Shown: positions 1-6,375 of the stretch, one piece after another | Position numbering within the stretch: position 1 is the first letter of the stretch | Layout: the number at the start of each line of letters is the position of its first letter | From: CAZMHN01 sp964566145 | Lineage (GTDB): Bacteria > Patescibacteriota > Patescibacteriia > Veblenbacterales > UBA10138 | Assembly: GCA_964566145.1 (NCBI GenBank) | Contig: CAZMHN010000023.1 | Span: 1-12,345, forward strand | DNA: 12,345 nt | Direction: 5' to 3' | Program-made: the position numbers and the translations under genes | The notes under the pieces: generated by a model | What the model saw: only the letters and a program-made list of their open reading frames with translations | The model's database searches: none | Told to the model about the DNA's origin: nothing

Positions 1-1
1 C

Positions 2-355
2 CTTTGTGAGTACATCTCCAAAGAGGCTGATAAGGATGTGCCGAATGACGAATCGACCCCTTCGTTCCACCAATCAGACACAGTGGAACACGACGCCTCG
101 GGAGCTCCTGACATCTCCTACCTTGATACTGCTGGCTATCTGTCCAAGACAGCCAATGACACCGTAGATAACTGGACCATAGACTTGTCAGTACCTTGCT
201 TTGGCGGTTACTGTGCTCAGGACTGGGCTTCGTTCGTCCACGGCCTGAACCCCAACGCCGACCCGACCAAGTACATCCAGCCAATCAGCAACGAGCACAA
301 GGTGTTCGGTTGCGACCTTTGGTTTGAGGTGAGCGGTGTAAACCCGCCTGGATAG
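2..355 (+). CDS. C-terminal part of a TasA-like surface protein (first of three tandem paralogues, 5' truncated)
   Basis: The frame is open from the first bases of the window to TAG at 353-355, giving 117 visible residues, so the start lies outside the window. The GTG at 38 is internal: the upstream codons read LCEYISK, which matches LCPYLSK in the two paralogues downstream. The paralogues also share a VPC-x3-x-CAQDW motif and a terminal FGCDLW-EV motif, so the conserved cysteines of this C-terminal domain are present here (C in LCEY, VPC, GYC and FGC). By analogy with its neighbours the missing part should hold a leader of the AFEAHVVNVTA kind. The likely role is a secreted structural or adhesive protein; no enzymatic motif is visible. 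By eye its codons are less GC-rich than those of the next paralogue. Homology to the neighbours is certain, function is inferred. Confidence 0.85.
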   Translation, partial: LCEYISKEADKDVPNDESTPSFHQSDTVEHDASGAPDISYLDTAGYLSKTANDTVDNWTIDLSVPCFGGYCAQDWASFVHGLNPNADPTKYIQPISNEHKVFGCDLWFEVSGVNPPG

Positions 356-400
356 TAATCGTTGATTACTCCTTTTCTCCCTGCGTAAGCGGGGAGAGGG
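354..400 (+). other. Two adjacent hairpins in the spacer between the first two paralogues
   Basis: A perfect 7-bp inverted repeat (354-360 with 364-370, loop GTT) starts on the last bases of the stop codon and is followed by CCTTTT. A second stem (377-384 with 389-396, one T-G pair, loop GTAA) follows at once and can be lengthened by T-A and T-G pairs to 373-400. The first could be a weak terminator or attenuator; the second lacks a T tract, so it may be an RNA-processing or stabilising element. A third small hairpin (442-446 with 451-455, again loop GTAA) ends three bases before the next ATG. I see no promoter in the spacer 356-458. Confidence 0.5.
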
Positions 401-458
401 ATGAGGAATCAACACCTCCCTTACCCGCGTTCATTGTTTGAGGCTTGTAAAAGCCAGC

Positions 459-1817
459 ATGCTTATGAAGAAGGTACTCTTATCAGCGGTCGCCGGCCTC
501 ATGGCCATAGCACTGCTCCCCATGTTCGCCGCCTACGAAGCGCACGTGGTGAACGTTACGGCAAAAATCGAGAACGCTTTGTCCGTGCCCTTGAAGGAGA
601 TGAAGTTCGGCACGGTGTTCCCGCAGGAAAAGCTGGACCAAACGTTCGACGTTTCCTTGTCAGGCTCGTTCCTGGAGCAGTCGCAGGGCACGCAGAACCT
701 CATTTGCAACGGCAGTTTCGAAATCCCGGAAGTTACCAATGCCGCCAAGTGGCAAATATTCCCGAACGGGTACGAAGGCCTGTGCTGGAGCGTGGCCTGG
801 GAGCCGGGCGCGCCCACCTACGGCGGACTGCCGCGGCCTGAGCCGGCTTTGGCCGAGTACCACGAGCTGGTGAACCCCACCTGGCTGGCGCAGGAAGGCA
901 ACCAGTACGCCGAGCTGGACGCTGACTGGTACGGCCCTTCCAGCCCGCAAAGCGGCGAGCCCGCTCTGGTGAACATTTACCAGAACATCCCCACCACCCC
1001 GGGCCAAACCTACGTGCTGTCTTACTACTTCTCGCCCCGCCCCAACACCGGCGCTTCCGAGAACGAGATGAGCGTGCGCGTGAACGGCACGGAGATAAGG
1101 CACCTTGGCCCCACGGCCGGAGGCAGTGGCACGCTTTGGACTTTGTACGTGGACGTGTTCCAGGCCGCTTCGGCTTCCACCAAGGTTGAGTTCGCAGGAG
1201 CCGGCACGAACGACAGCCTGGGCGTGTTCCTGGACAACGTGCAAATGAAGGGTACCGGCCGCGTGGACACGGTTTCGTACATCATCCGGCAAAAGCCCAA
1301 GTGCGGACTGCCGGTCAGGGACCAGGCCGGCGCCATCATAGAGCCTGTTTCGTACGATGACTTCGGCCTTGTGACCGAGGACGCGAACGGAGCGTTCAAG
1401 TGCGCTGATGAGGGCTATGTCATGTTGCCTTTGCTGTGTCCGTACCTTTCGAAGCATGAAATGTCGGCCGACGGCGACAATACCGAGAACGACGGCCCGG
1501 GCATAAAGGCCTTCCACGGCCTCCCAGGGGCCTGGGACCTGGCCAAGGCCATGTCATTCGACAGCAAGGTATGGGGGGTGCTCACTTCCTCCGGCGGGGA
1601 CACAGCCGACCTTTGGAACATCGACCTTAAGGTGCCTTGCTTCAGGGGCTTCTGCGCCCAGGACTGGCCCACGTTCGTAGCCACGTTCTCCGAGGACGGA
1701 GCGAACGCCGACCCCGAGGCGTACAAGGCCGACCCGGCGCTTCAGCACGCCGTGTTCGGGTGCGACCTGTGGCTGGAAGTGACCAATATTCGGAACCGTT
1801 TACAGCCGCCGGTCTAG
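459..1817 (+). CDS. Secreted TasA/camelysin-like paralogue carrying an inserted DUF642-like domain
   Basis: The protein has 452 residues. A hydrophobic signal segment (about residues 4-25) ends in A-A-Y-E-A-H-V-V-N-V-T-A, the leader motif shared with the next paralogue and the 859-residue protein downstream. Residues 36-72 (ENAL, KFGTVFPQE, SLSGSF) match the beta-strand core of the paralogues. Residues about 79-264 are absent from the next paralogue and look like a jelly-roll carbohydrate-binding module of DUF642 type: NGSFE near the start, GNQYAELD, a QNIPTTPGQTY segment, and FLDNVQM at the end. The C-terminal domain has six cysteines (C282, C315, C327, C394, C399, C435) in the same order as in the paralogue. 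ATG 459 or ATG 465 is preferred over the in-frame TTG at 438 because the signal peptide then starts normally; no clear ribosome binding site is visible. It probably acts as an exported structural or sugar-binding component processed by the signal peptidase encoded downstream. That function is inferred. Confidence 0.85.
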   Translation: MLMKKVLLSAVAGLMAIALLPMFAAYEAHVVNVTAKIENALSVPLKEMKFGTVFPQEKLDQTFDVSLSGSFLEQSQGTQNLICNGSFEIPEVTNAAKWQIFPNGYEGLCWSVAWEPGAPTYGGLPRPEPALAEYHELVNPTWLAQEGNQYAELDADWYGPSSPQSGEPALVNIYQNIPTTPGQTYVLSYYFSPRPNTGASENEMSVRVNGTEIRHLGPTAGGSGTLWTLYVDVFQAASASTKVEFAGAGTNDSLGVFLDNVQMKGTGRVDTVSYIIRQKPKCGLPVRDQAGAIIEPVSYDDFGLVTEDANGAFKCADEGYVMLPLLCPYLSKHEMSADGDNTENDGPGIKAFHGLPGAWDLAKAMSFDSKVWGVLTSSGGDTADLWNIDLKVPCFRGFCAQDWPTFVATFSEDGANADPEAYKADPALQHAVFGCDLWLEVTNIRNRLQPPV

Positions 1818-1842
1818 CCGCGGCAGGCGGACGCCACAGGGT

Positions 1843-2544
1843 ATGAAGCGGACATTCGTAGCACTGGTAGCGGCCATCGCGTTCGTGGTGGCCCTGCCGT
1901 TCGTGGCCGCGTTCGAAGCGCACGTCATAAACGTGACGGCGCAGATAGACAACGCCTTGTTCGTGCACCCGGAACTGCTTAGTTTCGGCACCGTGTTCCC
2001 GCAGGAGTACTTCGAAACCCAGTTCTTCATCTCTTTCTCCCAGGCGTTCTCCTCGGCCACACAGACCGAGCACCGGGGAGTGGACTACGTCATAAAGCAA
2101 AAGCCCCAATGCGTGAGCGAAGCCGGAGCTTTGGTGCAGGTGGGGGAGGACGAGACCGGAGCTTTCGTGTGCCCGGATGGCGCCGCCATGCGCCCGTTCC
2201 TGTGCCCGTACCTTTCGAAGCATCCGGACAACTCGCCGTCCACGGGCGTGAACGCGAATAACGACACCGGCCTTCCGGCGTTCCACGATCCGCTGACCCA
2301 GTACGCCTACGGCAAGCTAGTGAAGTTCAACCCCAATGGCACCACCATTGGCAACGACCCGGCCGATACCTGGACCATAGACATGGCCGTGCCGTGCTAC
2401 AAAGGCATGTGCGCCCAGGACTGGCCCGCGTTCGTGCATTCCCACAACCCATCAGCCGACCCGGCCGTGTACATGGCTGACCCTGTGGGCCAAGGGCAGA
2501 CGTTCGGCTGTGACCTGTGGGTGGAGGTAACTAGCATCTTCTAA
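1843..2544 (+). CDS. Secreted TasA/camelysin-like paralogue, minimal form
   Basis: The protein has 233 residues and starts 25 bases after the previous gene's stop, so it is probably co-transcribed. The signal segment (residues 4-23) ends in VAAFEAHVINVTAQ, matching the neighbouring leader motifs. The core (IDNAL, LSFGTVFPQE, ISFSQAF) and the six-cysteine C-terminal domain (C90, C110, C121, C185, C190, C223) align with the upstream paralogue, but the large inserted domain is missing, making this the simplest version of the family in the window. Shared blocks include VIKQKP-x-C, LCPYLSKH, the VPC and CAQDWP motifs and FGCDLW-EV. Three disulfides in an exported domain are plausible. A sub-optimal purine stretch (ACAGGG) precedes the ATG. 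TasA/camelysin kinship rests on the short N-terminal pattern and on the nearby SipW-type peptidase; the C-terminal domain I do not recognise. Confidence 0.87.
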   Translation: MKRTFVALVAAIAFVVALPFVAAFEAHVINVTAQIDNALFVHPELLSFGTVFPQEYFETQFFISFSQAFSSATQTEHRGVDYVIKQKPQCVSEAGALVQVGEDETGAFVCPDGAAMRPFLCPYLSKHPDNSPSTGVNANNDTGLPAFHDPLTQYAYGKLVKFNPNGTTIGNDPADTWTIDMAVPCYKGMCAQDWPAFVHSHNPSADPAVYMADPVGQGQTFGCDLWVEVTSIF

Positions 2545-2558
2545 GGCTTGCCAAAAGC

Positions 2559-2570
2559 GGGTTATACTGA
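2559..2570 (+). promoter_or_regulatory. Candidate -10 promoter element (TATACT) before the membrane-protein gene
   Basis: TATACT lies at 2563-2568, just after the stop of the upstream gene, inside the 12-base string GGGTTATACTGA that recurs exactly at 9073-9084 before the sortase gene. No good -35 box is present at 16-18 bases. Transcription would begin near 2575. This could give the membrane protein and signal peptidase genes their own transcript. It also places an in-frame TTG (2576) at the predicted RNA end. Confidence 0.45.
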
Positions 2571-2611
2571 TAGAGTTGTGCGCTACTAACCCGCTAATCA
2601 CCCTAACCAGT

Positions 2612-3133
2612 ATGGAGGACATCCTACAGCCTCAGCAGAACACAGCGCCCGCGGGCTCAGCCAAGCCCAAGTGGAGCTTCGGCGCGTGGTGGCAGAAGAC
2701 CACCGGCCAGCCTTTGCGCGCCAAAGACAAGGCGGTGCTCATCATAATCGGCGTGCTGTTCCTGTTCACTTTCTACGTTTCGCTTGACGCCAACAAGTAC
2801 CGCGCCTTGGTGAAAGTGGTGGAAGGCGAAGGCAAGGTGGGCGTGAACCCCACGGACCAGGCTTTGGACTTCGGCGACCTGGCCCGCGGCACTTCCGCCG
2901 TGCGGCGCGTGTCTCTGGAGAACGGCACTTTCATGCCGGTGTACGTGCTGGTGTGGAAGACCGGCTCCATTTCCGGCCTCATGGACATTGAGGAAGGCAA
3001 GAGCGCGTTCAGGCTGGCGCCCAAGGAATCGACCAAGATAGAGTTCCTCACCTACGTGCCGGCTTCGGCTGAAGTGAACAAGGATTACACCGGCCGGGTG
3101 TACGTGTTCAAGATACCAACCTTCGGGCTGTAG
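2612..3133 (+). CDS. Single-pass membrane protein with extracellular Ig-like domain
   Basis: The protein has 173 residues counted from ATG 2612. Residues 1-40 are polar with a basic patch near 36-40, residues 41-57 form one membrane segment (VLIIIGVLFLFTFYV), and the rest should face outside. The ectodomain (about 70-170) alternates hydrophobic strands (LDFGDLARG, RRVSLENG, VYVLVWKTG, FRLAPKES, KIEFLTYVP, GRVYVFKIP), which suggests an Ig-like or ASH-like beta-sandwich. There are no cysteines and no catalytic motif. It sits between the paralogue array and the signal peptidase, so it may anchor, chaperone or organise the exported proteins, as TapA does for TasA, though no sequence homology to TapA is seen. 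An in-frame TTG at 2576, seven bases behind a -10 box, is an alternative leaderless start adding 12 residues. The family is not recognised. Confidence 0.75.
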   Translation: MEDILQPQQNTAPAGSAKPKWSFGAWWQKTTGQPLRAKDKAVLIIIGVLFLFTFYVSLDANKYRALVKVVEGEGKVGVNPTDQALDFGDLARGTSAVRRVSLENGTFMPVYVLVWKTGSISGLMDIEEGKSAFRLAPKESTKIEFLTYVPASAEVNKDYTGRVYVFKIPTFGL

Positions 3134-3161
3134 GGCTTTTGAGCCCCAGCCGTACAGTCCT

Positions 3162-3614
3162 ATGCACCCAGCGCTCAAGAAGGGGTTGAAAATCGTCCTT
3201 GAACTGGTGATATACGTCGGAATTTTCGTCGGCGTGCTTTACGGTTTGCCCAAGGGGCTTTCACGCTGGCTCGACACTCCGTACCCCATGGCCGCCATCA
3301 CTTCCGGCTCGATGTGGCCCGCGCTTTCGGAAGGCGACCTGGTGTTCATCCAGGGCGGGCAGACCAAGGACACCATACGCGAAGGCGACATTGTGGTGTG
3401 GCGCGGCGCCGACGGCAAGGGGTTCGTCATCCACCGCGTTACGAAGCTCCTTGAAGACACGTTCGTGACCAAGGGCGACGCCAACTTTTCCGACGACGCG
3501 CCCGTGACGTACGACCAAATAGTGGGCAAGGCCCTCACGTTCTCAGGCGGCAAGCCGGTCCACATTCCTTACCTTGGCTCCATTACGACGGCAGTCGGCA
3601 AGCGCATCCGCTAA
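3162..3614 (+). CDS. sipW: SipW/ER-type signal peptidase I
   Basis: A 150-residue member of the S26B type. An N-terminal membrane anchor spans about residues 10-29. The catalytic serine lies in TSGSMWP (S50), followed by LSEGDLVFI. Box D is IREGDIVVWR, and the general base is the histidine of VIHRV (H91), in place of the lysine of LepB-type enzymes. The TKGDAN-x-x-DD box (D106, D111, D112) is intact. The enzyme cleaves signal peptides on the outer face of the membrane, and the SipW subtype serves dedicated substrates such as TasA. Here the likely substrates are its neighbours, which share the AFEAHVVNVTA leader. No second, C-terminal membrane segment is seen. It starts 28 bases after the membrane protein gene, with a small hairpin between (3133-3137 with 3142-3146), and ends 10 bases before the next ATG, so the genes look like one transcription unit. 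Confidence 0.9.
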   Translation: MHPALKKGLKIVLELVIYVGIFVGVLYGLPKGLSRWLDTPYPMAAITSGSMWPALSEGDLVFIQGGQTKDTIREGDIVVWRGADGKGFVIHRVTKLLEDTFVTKGDANFSDDAPVTYDQIVGKALTFSGGKPVHIPYLGSITTAVGKRIR

Positions 3615-3624
3615 CTTTATTTTC

Positions 3625-6204
3625 ATGAGCGAGCAGAAGCCACAAGCCAGCCAGTCTTTCGAACAGCGCCCGGCGGGCGCGGGCTTCGCCGTGAAGCTGA
3701 CGCGCGCCATGGGAAGCGCGGCCGGCGCCGCGTTCGCGCCCGGCCTCAGGCGCGCAGTGGTGCTGTTCGCGGCCCTGGCTTTGCTCATGCATTCGCTCAT
3801 ACCCCTTCTGGCTTTCGAGGCGCACGTGGTGAACGTGACGGCGGAACTAAAGCCTCGGTGCGAGACTTTCGAAGTGAGGAGCATGGGGTATTGGAAAACG
3901 CACCCCGAGGACCGCATTTTTTCGCAGACCGTCGGCGGTGAGAGCGTGGACGACAGCGCCGAGGCCGACGCCATGTTCGCCCTGCCGGACAACGTGATGC
4001 GCAACAAGCTGAAGAAACAGCTGTTGGCGCTGAAGTTCAACCTCGCCCTATTCGGAAGCGGGGAGGCTTCGGTCCCGAACGAGAACATTACCTTGGATGA
4101 GCTGGCCGACCAGGCCGACGCCCTTGTGCAGAACATGGCGGCCACCAACGCCCAATTGCAGGCCATGAAGAACCGGGTGGAGGCGGTGAACACGAATGAG
4201 GGCGGAACGCAGGTTTTGGCCCTGAACGCCGGCGGCCCGGAATACCTTGGTACGGACGGCATAACCTACCTGGCCGACCAGTACTACACCGGCGGCACCA
4301 CCTACGGCAACGCCGTGGATATTGAGAACACCGACGACGACGCTTTGTACCAAACCGAGCGCTGGGGCGACGACCTGTCCTACCACATCCCGGTGCCCGC
4401 AGGCGAGCAGAAAGTGACGCTGAAGTTCGCGGAGATATTCTGGCAGGAAGCCGGACAGCGCTTGTTCGACGTGAAGGCGGAGGGCGTCACCGTTATTACT
4501 TACCTGGACATTTATCAGGCCGCGGGCGGATTTGCCAGAGCCTACGACGTGCTCGTGACCGCCCAGGTGATGGACGGCGTACTGGACCTGGAGTTCAAGA
4601 GCATTTCGAACTCGGCCAAGCTTTCGGCCCTCATAGTCACCACCCAGGTGCCGGGCGGCGTGGTGCGGTGCGACAAGCCGCTGGTGCTCATAAACAAGGT
4701 GTACTACGACGTGGGCAAGAAAAAGGGAGCCGAGAACGACAACGAATGGGCGGAGCTGTACAACAAGACCGAGGTTCCCCTGGACGTTTCCGGCTGGAAG
4801 ATCTGCGACGGGCAGGCGTGCGACACCGTACCGAACAACACCCCGCCCATTCCGAGCTTCGGTTTCGCCGTGGTGACTTCGAAGCCCACCACCTGGGATT
4901 TCTGGAGCGTGCCGCCGGGAGTGGTGAAGATAGTGCTGAATAGCGCCATCGGCAACGGCCTTTCGAACTCGGCCGACATGGTGAGCGTAAGGCGGCCGGA
5001 CGGGCTTATCGTGGACCAGATGAACTACGGCACGCCGGACACGGGGTGGCTGAACTGGAACGCGCAAGGCTGGAACCCCGGGGTGCCGGATTCTCCCGAG
5101 GGCACGGCTTTGACCAGGAAGCCCACCGGCTTTGACACGGACCAGCCTTCGGACTGGGTGACCCTGGCCATGCCGGTGGTGACCATTGTGTACCCCGACC
5201 CGTCGGTGCTGGTGTGGGGCTGGGGCGAGACTTTCGACATTCTCTGGACCGCCGCCAACCCGAACGGCCCGGCCGCGGACCTCAAGATAGACATTCTGTA
5301 CCTGCAGGACGAGAACCAGAACCATGTGATAGACGCTGGCGACAGCACCATGGTGGTGGCGAGCCAGACCGAGAACGACGGGGTGCATACCTTCACCACG
5401 CCTTTCGGCTTCGTGGGCGACGTGTGGATCCGCATAATCGCCACCGGGCCGGAGAACGTCATGGCCCAGGGCGTGGCCACCACTCAGCCGGTGTACGACC
5501 CGCCGCTGTGGATGCTGGAGGAAATGCCGCAGATAGTGCTGGAGCGCCTGCAGATGCTGCCGGCGGACGGCTGTTCCAACGCGCATGAGATAGTGCCGGA
5601 ACTGTCCCTGGACGCGGCCGACGGCGCGGAAAAGCAGGCAGAGGCCGAGCACATAAGCGAGGCTTTGGAGCAGGCCGAGGCTTCGGGCGCGAGCCCGGAG
5701 GCCGTGGCGGAAGAGGCCGAGACCTGGGCCCAAAGCCTGGAGCAGGAAGCCTTGGTGGAAGTGGAAGAGACGGTGGCCAAGTGCGTGCCGGCGGAGGAGC
5801 CTGTTGTCGAGGAGCCGGTGAGCGACGATTCCGACGACGTGCCGGAAGAAGAGCCGGCGGAAACGCCAGCCGACACCGAAGCGCCTATGAGCGGAACCGG
5901 TACGGGAGAGCAGGCTGAGGTCGTTGACAACACTGAACAGCCGGCCGCTCCGGCCGAGGGCAACGCCGAGGCGATAGGCGGCGACGTGGACGTACAAGTG
6001 GAGCCGGCGGAAACGACCGAGCCTGCAACCGCAGAATCTGTCCCGGCCGATGAGCCTGCAGAGGAACCGGCAGGGGAGCCTGCCCCGGCGGAACAGCCGG
6101 CTGAACCTGCTGTGCCTGCGCCGGTAGCGCCGGAGCCGGAAGCGGCCGGCGATTCCAGCGCCGTCGAGCCTCCGGCTGAACCCGCGCCAGAACCTGCGCC
6201 GTAA
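3625..6204 (+). CDS. Large exported multidomain protein: GYWKTHP, malectin-like, lamin-tail and Ig-like segments with Pro/Glu/Ala tail
   Basis: The protein has 859 residues from ATG 3625, ten bases after the signal peptidase stop; the in-frame TTG at 3574 lies inside that gene and is rejected. A 43-residue positively charged cytoplasmic extension precedes the membrane segment (44-63) and the leader motif AFEAHVVNVTA (63-73). Then come a segment with MGYWKTHPE (87-95) and a helical LKKQLLALKFNLALFG stretch (129-144), seen in many secreted proteins of unknown role; a malectin-like sugar-binding domain (197-340: LNAGG, ERWG, KFAEIFW, GQRLFDVKAEG); a lamin-tail domain (352-510: INKVYYD, NEWAELYN, LDVSGWKICDG); an Ig-like domain with a D-x-N-x-N-x-x-I-D motif (516-622); a helical region (628-720); and an acidic Pro/Glu/Ala-rich tail (721-859). 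No LPxTG signal or C-terminal membrane segment is present. A carbohydrate-binding surface adhesin released or retained through the partner proteins is the best guess. Domain calls are made by eye. Confidence 0.88.
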   Translation: MSEQKPQASQSFEQRPAGAGFAVKLTRAMGSAAGAAFAPGLRRAVVLFAALALLMHSLIPLLAFEAHVVNVTAELKPRCETFEVRSMGYWKTHPEDRIFSQTVGGESVDDSAEADAMFALPDNVMRNKLKKQLLALKFNLALFGSGEASVPNENITLDELADQADALVQNMAATNAQLQAMKNRVEAVNTNEGGTQVLALNAGGPEYLGTDGITYLADQYYTGGTTYGNAVDIENTDDDALYQTERWGDDLSYHIPVPAGEQKVTLKFAEIFWQEAGQRLFDVKAEGVTVITYLDIYQAAGGFARAYDVLVTAQVMDGVLDLEFKSISNSAKLSALIVTTQVPGGVVRCDKPLVLINKVYYDVGKKKGAENDNEWAELYNKTEVPLDVSGWKICDGQACDTVPNNTPPIPSFGFAVVTSKPTTWDFWSVPPGVVKIVLNSAIGNGLSNSADMVSVRRPDGLIVDQMNYGTPDTGWLNWNAQGWNPGVPDSPEGTALTRKPTGFDTDQPSDWVTLAMPVVTIVYPDPSVLVWGWGETFDILWTAANPNGPAADLKIDILYLQDENQNHVIDAGDSTMVVASQTENDGVHTFTTPFGFVGDVWIRIIATGPENVMAQGVATTQPVYDPPLWMLEEMPQIVLERLQMLPADGCSNAHEIVPELSLDAADGAEKQAEAEHISEALEQAEASGASPEAVAEEAETWAQSLEQEALVEVEETVAKCVPAEEPVVEEPVSDDSDDVPEEEPAETPADTEAPMSGTGTGEQAEVVDNTEQPAAPAEGNAEAIGGDVDVQVEPAETTEPATAESVPADEPAEEPAGEPAPAEQPAEPAVPAPVAPEPEAAGDSSAVEPPAEPAPEPAP

Positions 6205-6290
6205 GGCCTGGTTCGTGTCGTACTTTAGGCTTGTCTGCTTGGTGAAGGTCGGAGGAGTTTTTGGGATGCGTTTTTTGTGGAAAAAGCACG

Positions 6291-6320
6291 TTGACGGCAG
6301 ATGGCATTTTGGCGTAGGAT
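6291..6320 (+). promoter_or_regulatory. Sigma-70-type promoter for the LPRTG protein gene
   Basis: TTGACG (6291-6296) and TAGGAT (6315-6320) are spaced by 18 bases; transcription should start near 6327, leaving a leader of about 49 bases before ATG 6376. The spacer upstream (6205-6290) is AT-richer, with T runs at 6258-6262 and 6271-6276 that could act as an UP-type element. No convincing terminator for the preceding operon was found there, only an imperfect stem (6268-6275 with 6281-6287). Confidence 0.6.
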
Positions 6321-6375
6321 AGGCTATCCTTAGTTGGTTGATTCTCAGTCTTTTAGCTCTTTAGCATAGAAACCT

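Noticed and set aside
373..400. Intrinsic terminator between the first two paralogues
   Set aside because: The stem is followed by ATGAGG on the plus strand and AAAAGG on the minus strand, with no T tract in either direction.
660..1517. A 285-codon minus-strand open frame inside the second paralogue
   Set aside because: Composition is typical of a shadow frame, and the plus-strand frame is supported by paralogy over its full length.
2548..2568. Full promoter with TTGCCA as -35 and TATACT as -10
   Set aside because: The spacing is only nine bases, far from the usual 16-18; only the -10 is kept as a candidate.
4048..5997. A 649-codon open frame on the minus strand inside the 859-residue protein gene
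   Set aside because: It is the antisense shadow of a GC-rich gene: the product is rich in His, Arg, Val and Leu without domains, no promoter or start context is seen, and the plus-strand gene has clear domains.
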